DNA from: Herbaspirillum sp. Sphag64
GTDB lineage: Bacteria; Pseudomonadota; Gammaproteobacteria; Burkholderiales; Burkholderiaceae_D
Length of the DNA stretch: 64,000 nucleotides
Reading direction: 5' to 3'
Assembly (NCBI RefSeq): GCF_014192645.1
Contig: NZ_JACHYE010000002.1
Coordinates: forward strand, 124,001-188,000
A model generated the notes under the pieces. That model saw nothing but the letters and a program-made list of their open reading frames with translations. It was not told the DNA's origin and ran no database searches. The number at the start of each line of letters is the position of its first letter. Positions within the stretch are counted from its first letter, which is position 1. Shown piece after piece: positions 1-9,736 of this stretch. The position numbers and the translations under genes are program-made.

Positions 1-3000
1 TCAGCGTGTTTGACAAGCCATTCACAGCAACAGTATCCAAGGTGCCTGAGACAGAAAGCGTATTGTTGTTACCAGAAACAGTGACGGCCGAGCTGTTACC
101 TGTAAAGTTCAAGCTATCACTTTGACCGTTGACTGCTACCGTGTCATTACTCCCCTGGACAGACAAGATATTGGTACTGCCATTGATGGTCACAGTACTG
201 TTGTTGCCAGTCACAGTATCGTTGCCTGTGTTGACCGCAATAGTATTAGTACCCTGGTTCACGACAACTGTGTCAGCGCCATTACCCAGTACAATATTAT
301 TAATACCATTGCCAACAGCTAGCTGATCATTCCCGTTGCCAAGCGTGATGTTGAAACCGCCACTGCCAACCGCAATCGTGTCGGCACCATTACCTAAGCT
401 GACGGTGCCACCACCATTGCCAACCGTCACCTGGTCATTGCCATCGCCTGCAGTAATTGTGTCGCTACCATTTCCTGCTGTGACTGTATCGCTGCCTTCA
501 CCGAGCGCAACGGAGTTGCTACCGTTACCTACAACAATGGCATCGTTACCATTGTTACTGGCCAGATTGAGCGTGCTATTGCCATTGCCCAAGGTAATGG
601 ATTCAGTACCACCGCCATTACTGTTGACATTGAGATTAGCATTATCCGAATCACCAGTTACGACGCTATTACCCTGTCCAAACGTAATTGAATCAGCGGC
701 ATTGCCAAGGGAATAGGTGTCGTTACCAGCACCACCGATCAATTGATCTTCGCCTGCTCCCACCACCAAGATGTCATTACCAGCATTAGCTGTAATCACG
801 TCACTCAGTGTGTTACCAGTGAGAATCAAGTTAGCAGCACCCATTCCTGTCAATGCTTGTACATTCGCCGATGCCGTATAGTTCACGGACGTTGTAATCG
901 TATTGCTAGCTGCACCGCTCTGGGCGTCGACCACGTCAGATACGTTGTTGACGACAAAATTATCATTGCCTGAACCACCAACAAGGGTAGCGACACCGGC
1001 TCCCGCTATCAAAGTATCATTTCCGCTATTTGCAGTGATGACGTTTGTTTCGCTATTACCAGTCAATGTGAGATTGGCATTACCAGTGCCTGTGATATTG
1101 CTCACACCGTTAGAAGCGGTATATGTGACCGATGTGAGTTCTGTATTCTTAACGCTACCGCTCAACACCTCGACAACGTCAGCTACATTGTTAATAACGA
1201 AGGTATCGTTACCAGAGTTGCCGATCAACGTATCCACACCACTATTGGAAGTAATGACGTCATTGAGGGTATTACCGGTAAGGGTCAGGTTTGCACTACC
1301 AGTACCAGTCAAAGCCTGAACGTTCGCGACGGCCGAATAAGTCACTGAGGTAGTGATTGTGTTGCTCTTTGCCCCGCTCTGCGCCTGCACCACATCCGCA
1401 GTATTGTTCACGACAAAATTATCGTTACCCAGACCACCGATCAGTGTAGCCACACCGGAGCCAGCGACTAGATTATCGTCACCGTTTCCTGCAGTAATTT
1501 GAGCAACGCCTGCACCGCCTTGCAGCAAATCGTTGCCATTTCCCGCAAAGATCTCGATTGAACTATTCCCTGCAATTACGCTGTCATTTCCATCACCGAC
1601 AGAGATAAGGTCATTTCCGTTTCCAGCATAGATAAGATCATTACCGTTACCGGCAAAAATGATGTCATTGCCGCCACCTGCAAATATATTGTCTGCACCG
1701 TTGCCAGCAACGATCAGATCTGTACCACCACCAGTGTAGATAACGTCATTCCCATCGCCAACTTTGATGACATCCTTGCCGTTACCTGCATAAATTACAT
1801 CGTTACCCTTACCCACAGTGATAGTGTCATCTCCATCTCCAGAGAACACAACATCGGTACCATTACCCCCCGTAATCGTTGTATTACCGATGTTACCCAG
1901 TAAAACACCGTCTCCAGACACTACTGCGTTAGACGCACTCGGGGTCTGCGCAACGATACTGGTCGTACCATTCGCATTTGTTATTTGCACCTGATTAGAC
2001 ATTTGCAAAGTGACCTCGTCAGCCTGAATCTGACTCCCATCAGTCATACTGACTGAAAAGCCACCGCTGATTACATTATTATTTTGGACACTGAAGGTTC
2101 CAGTGTTTTGTAATGAAATTTGGCTGATCCCTACTTGCGCCAGACTTTTCATTTCTCCAGGATCGACGGTTCCATTCCCATTTGCATCATCCCAAACAAA
2201 TAAGTCGTTCCAAATCGCATCAGACGAATTTAGTGCACCGGTGTGATTTGTATCAAATGACGCCAATGCCGCGAGATCGCTAGTAGCGTCGGGTACATAG
2301 TTCATCAAATTGAGCTGTTTGCCGCTCGTCAACACTCCCTTCCCGGTTGGGTCATAGACGAGAAACGCGTCCTGCGCACCGATCCAGCCGACGCTGTTCT
2401 TATAGCCATCACCACTCAGGTCAAAATAGACATTACTATTTTGTGCGGAAGTCGTGACGATGCCCGTTTTATGGAGATCAAGAACGATTGGATCACCGCC
2501 CTCCCCGCCTTCCCCGCCTCCTCCTCCCCCTCCTTCTGCGCCTTCTGTTTCTCCCGACTCAGCTCCCGATCCGCCAGTGCCACCAACGCCAGTTCCCTCA
2601 GTATCTCCACCATCGGTTTCCCCGGACCCAGCCGTATCGTCGCCACCACCGCCTTCACCATAAGTTGGGCTAACAGCTGGAGGTATAGGCACTGTAATAG
2701 TATCAACAGCCGACATACCATAAGAATCAGAGACCTTCACCTGAAACGCATCAGTTTCAGTCGAATTGATAGTGTAATTACTGTCCAAAGAAAAGGACCA
2801 ATTTCCATTTACGTCAATCGTAGCGACGCCATCACGTCCCTGATTTACTATCGAATAAGAAAAGTGAGTGTCATCTGGATCGACGACTTGGAGCTGTCCA
2901 TTGTATGGAGCATTGGAGGTTGCACCTGTTCCAGTAATGGAGAGCGGCTGAGCAACAAAAGATACATCTACGCCGACCTTACCCTGGGCAATATTTCCGA

Positions 3001-6000
3001 GATTGTCTTGTTCTGTGTAGGTGAAGCTTGCCTGATTACCTGAGTAGTCAGAATTGGGATCAAAATGAACAACACCATTCACTAAAGATACTGTGCCGTC
3101 AACTGCTCCACCCACGGCAGTAATTGTCAATCCCGTGACACCTGGTCCTGTTGCAACGTCGACCTGCGTCAAAACACTAACAGGAATATCGACTTCCACA
3201 TTCTCTGGTGTAGTCACCTGATGATTACCTGGCGTAATCGTTTGAATCTGACTAGTGTTATCGATAACCAATGTAACTTGGCCGTCACTAGCATTTACCA
3301 GCAGACCGTTACTGGTTTCTGTCGTCTTAACCCCTTGTGCATCGGCTGTCAAATCAGCAGTTGCCATTTGATAAACCTGCCCATTGCGAACCATTGTACC
3401 GTTCGCATAATCTAATTCTGTGATTCCTAGGCTACTCAATGAATGCAGCTCGCTCGCTTGAGCAATACCGTCGCCATTTACATCTTGCCAAACCTGCAGA
3501 GAATTCCATACAGGATCAGCAGAGGTCAAAATTCCATCATTATTAGAATCGATCCAACTCAGTGATGCGACTCCACGATCTCCTGGGACTACCTGTGAAT
3601 TTGAAAATAAATCACTTCCAACATTAATATCGCCTGTACCATTTACGTCGAGCACTAAAAATCCGTCGTTTGGACTAAGCCATGCCGTATTTTTTAAATA
3701 CCCTGAATCGTCGACATCAAACGACACATTACTCTGTGCCAGAGGAACCGTTTGAATACCATTTCCGGTCAAATCCAGGGCAATCGGATCAAACTGCTGG
3801 GTAGTTGCCGTAGCGGCGATAGGCTGAGCCAAACCGCCAGTTGCGGCATCACGCTGAACCTCTGATTCACCAGCTTGAGGCAGGCCATTTTGGGACTGAT
3901 CAAACATGGTTCGAGCTTCCCACTCGGGCGCGATTGCATTATTCGCTAGAGCTGCCTCGACATACTGCTGGGTCAGACTCAGATAATAATTCTTCGATCC
4001 GACAGTGGCATCCAAAGGATTGCCATTTTGATCGAATTTAAAAGTCGACGTCACACCAGTGACAGGATTAATCTCCGTCAGAGTAAAGACATAATTGTTA
4101 TAAGACAACGTCGGCAAACGGCTTGCGATGAGACCGACTTGTTCGTTCGGAGAATGTGAATTTGCAGAGCTGACTTGCTGTTCGAGATACCCCAATACTG
4201 CATTCATCTCGTTTGCTACATCATCTGCTCCGCCATTTTCCCCCGTAACTTGCAAGCCAACCGAACCATCACTATTCCATACAAAATTCCCTGATCCCCA
4301 AGGGACCGGAGGATCGTCATCCCCAAAAAGGCTAAAGATTGTATCAACAACATCTAAAGCAATTCCGAGTGGAGGATTCACGACGGTAATTGCGGCAATA
4401 GCAGCACCGACATAATTGTGTTCAGTAAGATCAACCGCAACACCAATGTACGATGCATCAGTAGCGATATTGGTTGCAGTAGCCGACGCTGCCTGTGCAG
4501 CCTCAGCTGCACTAGTGGCCGCAGCAGTGGCAGTACCTGCACTAGCCAAATCGGCAGCTGCTGATGCTTCAATCGAAGCATATAGTTGAGCTCCAGCAGC
4601 AACTGCGCTTGCAGCATCTCCAACTGCTGCTGCGTAGTTATCATTCTTTATAGCTTGCTCTAACCCAAGAAGCGAAACTGCACCACCAGCTACGCTCGCA
4701 GCTTCGTTGAGGTAAACGTTTGGTGACAAGGCATTAGCAAGTGTCAGCCCGGATGCAAGAATCGGAAGTGGCTGACCTTGTTGGATTGCCTGGACCAATT
4801 TCAAAGCATCATCAACATCCGATAAAGTTTGCAGTGTGGATGTGTTCGTAGATAACTGCACAACTGACTTCGACGTCCCATTGTCTTGAATGTAATACCC
4901 GGGAGTAGAAGTAGCTGTAGTACTGATGTCACTTAAAATATTTCCGTTTGAATCTTTTGTTATGACTGTCGTGACGTTGGGATCGTTTGCATTATTGTAT
5001 GCCGTCGAAACACTTGAGCCATCTGGCTGAGTTACATTGACAGATTGAAGCGTGTTATTGCCGTTGTAATTTTTTGTTGTGACGGCCCCGCTTCCATCTG
5101 CATTAGATGAAGTTTCAATACGGCTGATAATCAATCCGGTGCCGTTGTAATTGACTTGAGTAACAGTTTTGATGCCATCAATACTAATCGCTATGGAAGT
5201 ATCTTGGCTACTAATTGGATTGCCGCTGCCGTCTGTAACCGACGTATGATAACTATTTGAATCACTTCCGGCTGTCGTCAAAGAAATCTGTACGACTTGC
5301 CCAGTTTGATCTCGCGACGTTACTGTCGTGAGATTGCTATCAGTAGCACTGTTATATACCGTTTGTACCGAAGCACCGCTCGATTGTGTAACCGTCTGGG
5401 ATTGCAGGAAGGTGCCAGTACCATCATAAACACTACTAACAACAGTGCCCGTGGCAGCGTCCAAATTAGTTTTAACAACACTAGTTGGAACCCCATTTAA
5501 ATTAAAATTTGTCAAAGATGTTGCAGAGTTCCCAGTAATCGCATCAATTTTTGTCACGGAAGAATTGGTAATTAAATATTGCGAATCGACATAAGTGTAC
5601 GAATTAGTCGATTGAGTTAAATTACCGTTGCTGTCTAATGAAAATGTATTATCGGTGCGAGAAATTGGCTGCTGGGAACTACCAAATGTAATCTCACTAT
5701 AGCTACCAGCACTATCTATCTGAGTACGTTTCGTTCCAGATAAATCTGCATTAAAATTAATGATCACCCCATTGTCTCCAACTACAACAATAGTCCCATC
5801 GGCATTGTTCCCTATTTTAAAATTTCCAGTCATCCCAGTGAGTTGAGTACTGAGTGCCTGAGCAAGCGAGCTATTTGCATAGGCATTGACATTGCCACCA
5901 GAACTATTATCACCGGCAGAAATATTATTCTCTGGAAATATTATATCAGCCAAACTCTGTGCTGCGGCGACGACTGAATTATCATTTCCTGATGTTTGAT

Positions 6001-6535
6001 CAGACGGTATATTTACTGCATCCCCTAGCAAATTGAAGCTGCTTGGATCCTTAATGCTACGAAGAAATGCGTTTCCAATTGCGTCGATATAGGGAGTAAT
6101 ACCTTGATCAATAGCATCAAAAACCTTTTTTACGGTTGCCAATATTTCTGGAGAATCGACAATAATACCGCCATAGGTAATAGTCTTACCTATAACAACT
6201 GCAGCAGTTGCAACAGGTTGCGCACCCGGTATAAACGTAGCAAAGGCACCAACCAACGAAATTCCATTACCAATAATTGTTAATCCATCGCTCACCAAAT
6301 TACGGGGATCTGTACCAGATTTAAAATCTATAACAAACTTATAAGTTGCCGTAAGCATCAAGCCGGGCGCAGTTGCAATTGTTGCACCAGGTGACACTGA
6401 AGTTAAAACTCCAATTACTTGGCCAACAGAGTTTACGACTGTTGCTCCATTAAAAACACCTCCGTTAAATGCACTGCTTGCATTATCACCAATCGCTAGA
6501 GCATTAACTATTAAAGTTGAAGTTGTAGATGGCAT
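1..6535 (-). CDS. Giant RTX-type calcium-binding repeat protein (3' end beyond window)
   Basis: The frame is open from an ATG at 6535 to the left edge, about 2,178 codons, with an in-frame stop just before the ATG and no clear Shine-Dalgarno. The N-terminal third has alanine-rich hydrophobic stretches and loose YD-like repeats. Two copies of a module with the pattern DPIxLDLxxxGI followed by EF-hand-like Asp/Asn loops lie at about 3800-3450 and 2495-2130. Between them are cadherin/VCBS-like beta domains (about 3200-2700) and a Gly/Glu-rich linker (about 2660-2490). After them come RTX nonapeptides such as GNGNDLIYAG (about 1880-1480 and 740-300) and three longer repeats. Such proteins are normally exported by type I secretion and fold in calcium outside the cell; no exporter gene is in the window. 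It is last in the operon with the three upstream genes. Adhesin is the likely role; a toxin is possible. Confidence 0.85.
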   Translation of the reverse strand, partial: MPSTTSTLIVNALAIGDNASSAFNGGVFNGATVVNSVGQVIGVLTSVSPGATIATAPGLMLTATYKFVIDFKSGTDPRNLVSDGLTIIGNGISLVGAFATFIPGAQPVATAAVVIGKTITYGGIIVDSPEILATVKKVFDAIDQGITPYIDAIGNAFLRSIKDPSSFNLLGDAVNIPSDQTSGNDNSVVAAAQSLADIIFPENNISAGDNSSGGNVNAYANSSLAQALSTQLTGMTGNFKIGNNADGTIVVVGDNGVIINFNADLSGTKRTQIDSAGSYSEITFGSSQQPISRTDNTFSLDSNGNLTQSTNSYTYVDSQYLITNSSVTKIDAITGNSATSLTNFNLNGVPTSVVKTNLDAATGTVVSSVYDGTGTFLQSQTVTQSSGASVQTVYNSATDSNLTTVTSRDQTGQVVQISLTTAGSDSNSYHTSVTDGSGNPISSQDTSIAISIDGIKTVTQVNYNGTGLIISRIETSSNADGSGAVTTKNYNGNNTLQSVNVTQPDGSSVSTAYNNANDPNVTTVITKDSNGNILSDISTTATSTPGYYIQDNGTSKSVVQLSTNTSTLQTLSDVDDALKLVQAIQQGQPLPILASGLTLANALSPNVYLNEAASVAGGAVSLLGLEQAIKNDNYAAAVGDAASAVAAGAQLYASIEASAAADLASAGTATAAATSAAEAAQAASATATNIATDASYIGVAVDLTEHNYVGAAIAAITVVNPPLGIALDVVDTIFSLFGDDDPPVPWGSGNFVWNSDGSVGLQVTGENGGADDVANEMNAVLGYLEQQVSSANSHSPNEQVGLIASRLPTLSYNNYVFTLTEINPVTGVTSTFKFDQNGNPLDATVGSKNYYLSLTQQYVEAALANNAIAPEWEARTMFDQSQNGLPQAGESEVQRDAATGGLAQPIAATATTQQFDPIALDLTGNGIQTVPLAQSNVSFDVDDSGYLKNTAWLSPNDGFLVLDVNGTGDINVGSDLFSNSQVVPGDRGVASLSWIDSNNDGILTSADPVWNSLQVWQDVNGDGIAQASELHSLSSLGITELDYANGTMVRNGQVYQMATADLTADAQGVKTTETSNGLLVNASDGQVTLVIDNTSQIQTITPGNHQVTTPENVEVDIPVSVLTQVDVATGPGVTGLTITAVGGAVDGTVSLVNGVVHFDPNSDYSGNQASFTYTEQDNLGNIAQGKVGVDVSFVAQPLSITGTGATSNAPYNGQLQVVDPDDTHFSYSIVNQGRDGVATIDVNGNWSFSLDSNYTINSTETDAFQVKVSDSYGMSAVDTITVPIPPAVSPTYGEGGGGDDTAGSGETDGGDTEGTGVGGTGGSGAESGETEGAEGGGGGGGEGGEGGDPIVLDLHKTGIVTTSAQNSNVYFDLSGDGYKNSVGWIGAQDAFLVYDPTGKGVLTSGKQLNLMNYVPDATSDLAALASFDTNHTGALNSSDAIWNDLFVWDDANGNGTVDPGEMKSLAQVGISQISLQNTGTFSVQNNNVISGGFSVSMTDGSQIQADEVTLQMSNQVQITNANGTTSIVAQTPSASNAVVSGDGVLLGNIGNTTITGGNGTDVVFSGDGDDTITVGKGNDVIYAGNGKDVIKVGDGNDVIYTGGGTDLIVAGNGADNIFAGGGNDIIFAGNGNDLIYAGNGNDLISVGDGNDSVIAGNSSIEIFAGNGNDLLQGGAGVAQITAGNGDDNLVAGSGVATLIGGLGNDNFVVNNTADVVQAQSGAKSNTITTSVTYSAVANVQALTGTGSANLTLTGNTLNDVITSNSGVDTLIGNSGNDTFVINNVADVVEVLSGSVKNTELTSVTYTASNGVSNITGTGNANLTLTGNSETNVITANSGNDTLIAGAGVATLVGGSGNDNFVVNNVSDVVDAQSGAASNTITTSVNYTASANVQALTGMGAANLILTGNTLSDVITANAGNDILVVGAGEDQLIGGAGNDTYSLGNAADSITFGQGNSVVTGDSDNANLNVNSNGGGTESITLGNGNSTLNLASNNGNDAIVVGNGSNSVALGEGSDTVTAGNGSDTITAGDGNDQVTVGNGGGTVSLGNGADTIAVGSGGFNITLGNGNDQLAVGNGINNIVLGNGADTVVVNQGTNTIAVNTGNDTVTGNNSTVTINGSTNILSVQGSNDTVAVNGQSDSLNFTGNSSAVTVSGNNNTLSVSGTLDTVAVNGLSNTL
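770..1470 (-). repeat. Three tandem 71-82-residue repeats inside the RTX protein
   Basis: Three similar coding repeats follow each other. Each contains a pattern like GNDNFVVNN..ADVV, then a Thr/Ser-rich strand, then ANLTLTGN. The equivalent DNA positions are about 1411, 1198 and 952, so the periods are 213 and 246 bases, both multiples of three. Copies one and three are closest to each other. Such near-identical in-frame repeats can expand or contract by recombination, which would change the length of the surface protein. Confidence 0.75.
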
Positions 6536-6547
6536 TATAATAATCTA

Positions 6548-6889
6548 TTAAAGAAAATAAATTCTGATTTTAAAAATAAAAACAAAAAACATTGCTATTA
6601 ACAAACCAGCAATTAAACTGAATAAATTATTTCTTAAATAATTATTTTTATCCCGATCAAACAATCTAGAAAAAAATATAGGATATTTTTTTACACATTG
6701 ATATATCAACCAAAAAACACAAAATATAATTAATGGAATCGAAAAAGCAAAAAATTTTATCTTCCAACTATCATAATCAACAACAAGAATCCATTCTCCA
6801 TCAACAAATTCTTTGTGATTTCCAGTTGCCACACTAAAAATCCAAAGAATTATCATAGATACAGAAAATACATTAATTATTTTTTTCAT
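6548..6889 (-). CDS. Small membrane protein, unknown function
   Basis: A 113-residue protein with three hydrophobic segments: residues about 5-22, 48-66 and 88-112. Between them lie a short region with an EFVDGEW-like stretch and a basic loop. It resembles no family I can name. The start overlaps the end of the upstream gene by 17 bases, and the giant RTX gene starts 12 bases after its stop, so the four genes are probably one transcript. The reading frame is very AT-rich (many Lys, Ile and Phe codons), unlike the metabolic genes further right. A run of eight T bases on the plus strand sits directly before its start codon. It could be an immunity-type or secretion-helper membrane protein, but nothing in the sequence decides this. 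Confidence 0.6.
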   Translation of the reverse strand: MKKIINVFSVSMIILWIFSVATGNHKEFVDGEWILVVDYDSWKIKFFAFSIPLIIFCVFWLIYQCVKKYPIFFSRLFDRDKNNYLRNNLFSLIAGLLIAMFFVFIFKIRIYFL

Positions 6890-8030
6890 TTTTTTTATAG
6901 GAAATAAAATTAAATATATTTTCTTCTATTCTTCTAACATCACTTAAGCAATTAATTTTAGAAATCAAATACATAAAATTTTCTTTCTCCTTCTCTGATT
7001 CTAAGAGAAGATTTTCATTATTAATTAAATCTTCCATCCATAATTTCGCTAAATCCCCTCGATCTTTACCCCACATGATTGCGATCTCATCTAAAAATTT
7101 AACATCTAACTTGTTTTCAGAAGGCGCATCACGACTTTTAATTATTTTTGCCAATTTAGCTTTGTAAATGACTATTTTCTCATTTTGCAAATAACGATTA
7201 TCCCCTCGACCTCGTAATTCATTGATGCATTCCAATAGCATTGCTCTTAACCTAGACTTTTCATGTACAAGTGCTTGCTCAGACAGTGGAGTTTGATGAT
7301 CCATTGGGATCGTGTTGCTGATGTTATATCGAAACTCTTTCGACAATTCTGGATATAACTCTTCCAGGAGCATACTTCGCAAAGTCAGTAGCTTTTCCTG
7401 ACTATCAGCCTGCTCAACAAGCAAACTAAATCGCTCGCGCACACGCTCCGTCGAAATCATTACTTTTTCCGTTTTCTCTGCACGCCAAAGAATTAGCCTA
7501 GCGGCATCATGCATCGTCAAATTTCGCGCGACAGCAGTCGCTTCCAGATAAGGATAAGTAGCTTCTGCATCAGGCTGTTCAAGAAAAAGCTTTGCCTCCT
7601 GCCGCTTACGTGCCCGCAACTCGTATCCAAAGCTATCACTCGGCAAGTACGGCTCACGTAGGCGTTGAATTTTGTCCCGAAGAATATTTTTGAGCGCTCG
7701 CTTGTTAGTCTCAATAATCTCCTCTGTCTTATTTTTTCGAGCCTGATCACCGGCATGAACAAATGTATTTCCATTAAATCGCCACGCCCAGCAATTTTGT
7801 AGAGTCATTCCCTGAGGAAGGACTCCTTGGTAAGTAGATGCAAAATACCAATCTCCTTCCATGGGCGGAACATATTGCGGATCAGTGGTGAAATACACCA
7901 CGCGATACGACTTTACTTGTGTCAATACAACGTACTGTTGGCCTTCCAATTGCTCAGCGGATGAGTCAATATTTACACTCGACTTGGCCTGCTCACTATC
8001 CACAACATCAGCCGAAATTATTGTATTCAT
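6873..8030 (-). CDS. Hypothetical protein, helical, operon partner of PRTase-propeller
   Basis: The protein has 385 residues and I do not recognise the family. The first 110 residues look beta-rich and contain aromatic patches (for example YFTTDPQYVPPMEGDW). Residues about 110-250 are strongly charged and probably helical, with LREPYLPSDSFGYELR and ARLILWRAEK stretches. The last 130 residues are Lys/Glu/Asn-rich. No signal peptide or membrane segment is evident, so it should be cytoplasmic. Its ATG overlaps the TGA of the PRTase-propeller gene (ATGA at 8030-8027), so the two are probably translationally coupled and may work together. Parts of the helical region faintly recall phage tail-fibre assembly proteins, but not enough for a name. 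Confidence 0.6.
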   Translation of the reverse strand: MNTIISADVVDSEQAKSSVNIDSSAEQLEGQQYVVLTQVKSYRVVYFTTDPQYVPPMEGDWYFASTYQGVLPQGMTLQNCWAWRFNGNTFVHAGDQARKNKTEEIIETNKRALKNILRDKIQRLREPYLPSDSFGYELRARKRQEAKLFLEQPDAEATYPYLEATAVARNLTMHDAARLILWRAEKTEKVMISTERVRERFSLLVEQADSQEKLLTLRSMLLEELYPELSKEFRYNISNTIPMDHQTPLSEQALVHEKSRLRAMLLECINELRGRGDNRYLQNEKIVIYKAKLAKIIKSRDAPSENKLDVKFLDEIAIMWGKDRGDLAKLWMEDLINNENLLLESEKEKENFMYLISKINCLSDVRRIEENIFNFISYKKNEKNN

Positions 8031-9736
8031 TGTTGGTAAAATTCATTAACAGAATAGACTTTGAGCCCTGCATCATTTGTAGCCAACGCCAGCAAGCCGA
8101 CACTTACTGCAGGTGGTTGAAATACTCTTCCGCCAGCATGCCCCTCCCAAACCTTCAACTCTTTTTCCGAGTCCATAACAGCAATCTGACCGTCCTGAGA
8201 GACCACGATTAAATATTTTCCCATCCGAACAGGAGCCCATACTCCTGGACTGCGCAATCGATTCAACCAACGAATAGCACCAGTCTTTATGTCCAACGCA
8301 ACGAAATTCCATTTGCCATCGAGAATGTACACACAGCCTTCTCCAGTCTCGACAAAGTGATGTGCTCCAGGTTTTCCATAGCGTCGCTCCCACACGGTAG
8401 CCCCGTCGCGTATGTCAAGACAATGCAACATGCCAGTTTCCGTAGCTAAGAAGAGATTATCGCCATCAATCGCTGGACGCCCACGTACCAATCCCTTGGT
8501 GCGCTCCGTCCAACGAATTACACCGGTTGATGCATCCACACAAACCACAGTTTCGTCATTGCAGGTTGCAACAACGCATTGATGAGTTCCATCATAGACA
8601 GGACTACCCGGTGGCCAGTATCGATGGGATGCAGCCCAGAGTTGACGCCCGGTATCCAAATCCAGCGCCTGTAAGTGCCCGCATGGAGAACCTCCATTCC
8701 ACTGCTCAGTATTAATGAAAAGGCGCTTTTTAACCAAATCAATAGCAGGCGTCGCATGGATACTAGATCCTTGACGCCAGCGCCACTGAACCTCTCCCGT
8801 TGACGCGCGCAGCCGCGTCACAGTCCCGTCGTAGCATCCGAAAATTAGACTCTCGTCAACGTGCTGTAAAAGCTGAACGATACCCTTCAGAGGACGCTCA
8901 AGACTTTGATATTCCCATTCAAGAGCTCCGGTTTTTGCGTTATATCGGCTTACCCTACTGCTATCGTCAGCACAAAAAATTGCCTCTTCAGTGACGATTG
9001 GCGTACTTTTATAGCGATATGATTTTGTTTCATTTAACTCGAATCGCCACCATAACGGCTTTTCGATGAAGTCAGGATAAGCCCCTCTCATTTTGGGAGG
9101 TTTTGCGTCGAAGGCATCCCGCGACAAGCCAATATCGTGGCGTTTGAAGAGTGGTATAACGGGGAATTTTCTGAGACTGATCTGGCGAGAGCCTAAAGGT
9201 TGCCACATGTCGAAAAAGACAATCATGGCCACGATATCAAGATCATGACCGTCCGCCTCCAACGCCTGCTCTACGAGAGAAACGACAGAGCCAGCGTCGA
9301 TGAAGTCATCAACAATGACTGCCTTGGTTCCAGCTGGATGTAATCTTCCTTCAACCCATTTTTTCTTGTTATGTCCCTTGCGCTGATCACGTACCATAAG
9401 CACATCTAGCTCGTCACCATCTTCACGAGCAGCGTGTGCAATGGAGAATAAGAGAGGAGCAGCGCCAAATCCAGGACCGATCAACAACTTCACACCGAAT
9501 GGCTTTATGAGCTTCCATAATAATTGAGCGGCACGCGACGCATTATCCGCATTAAACAACATCTCGCGGAAGTCAAATGTGACGCCAGAACCAGTTAATT
9601 GAATAGCTTTACGTAAAATCTCTTTGCGCAAATCAGCCCATTCGGGCTGAGATCGCACTGCATCGTACACAGGAGGGTACAATTTTTTCTCAAGCTGTTG
9701 GTGCTCAATGTGTTGATAGTCTGCGGTGACACTCAT
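8027..9736 (-). CDS. Phosphoribosyltransferase fused to PQQ-type beta-propeller
   Basis: 569 residues in two parts. Residues about 40-230 look like a type I phosphoribosyltransferase of the orotate-PRTase kind: a PRPP-binding strand-loop AVIVDDFIDAGSVV near residue 140 and a basic loop RDQRKGHNKKKW near residue 115, in the place of the OPRT catalytic loop. Residues about 235-569 carry at least six blades with the AxTGxxxW signature of PQQ/quinoprotein-like propellers (NAKTGALEW, RASTGEVQW, DLDTGRQLW, DASTGVIRW, DIRDGATVW, DIKTGAIRW). No signal peptide is seen, so a cofactor-bearing periplasmic enzyme is unlikely; the propeller may be a binding or sensing scaffold. The gene heads the operon that ends in the RTX protein and faces the invertible cassette across an AT-rich gap. 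The real substrate is unknown. Confidence 0.8.
   Translation of the reverse strand: MSVTADYQHIEHQQLEKKLYPPVYDAVRSQPEWADLRKEILRKAIQLTGSGVTFDFREMLFNADNASRAAQLLWKLIKPFGVKLLIGPGFGAAPLLFSIAHAAREDGDELDVLMVRDQRKGHNKKKWVEGRLHPAGTKAVIVDDFIDAGSVVSLVEQALEADGHDLDIVAMIVFFDMWQPLGSRQISLRKFPVIPLFKRHDIGLSRDAFDAKPPKMRGAYPDFIEKPLWWRFELNETKSYRYKSTPIVTEEAIFCADDSSRVSRYNAKTGALEWEYQSLERPLKGIVQLLQHVDESLIFGCYDGTVTRLRASTGEVQWRWRQGSSIHATPAIDLVKKRLFINTEQWNGGSPCGHLQALDLDTGRQLWAASHRYWPPGSPVYDGTHQCVVATCNDETVVCVDASTGVIRWTERTKGLVRGRPAIDGDNLFLATETGMLHCLDIRDGATVWERRYGKPGAHHFVETGEGCVYILDGKWNFVALDIKTGAIRWLNRLRSPGVWAPVRMGKYLIVVSQDGQIAVMDSEKELKVWEGHAGGRVFQPPAVSVGLLALATNDAGLKVYSVNEFYQQ

Noticed and set aside
336-716. Plus-strand Pro/Leu/Val-rich frames in the first 5 kb
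   Set aside because: They are the complement of the repetitive RTX gene on the minus strand.
1-2000. CRISPR-like periodicity in the first 2 kb
   Set aside because: The short repeats are in frame and encode Gly/Asn/Asp-rich RTX nonapeptides, with no constant repeat and unique spacers.
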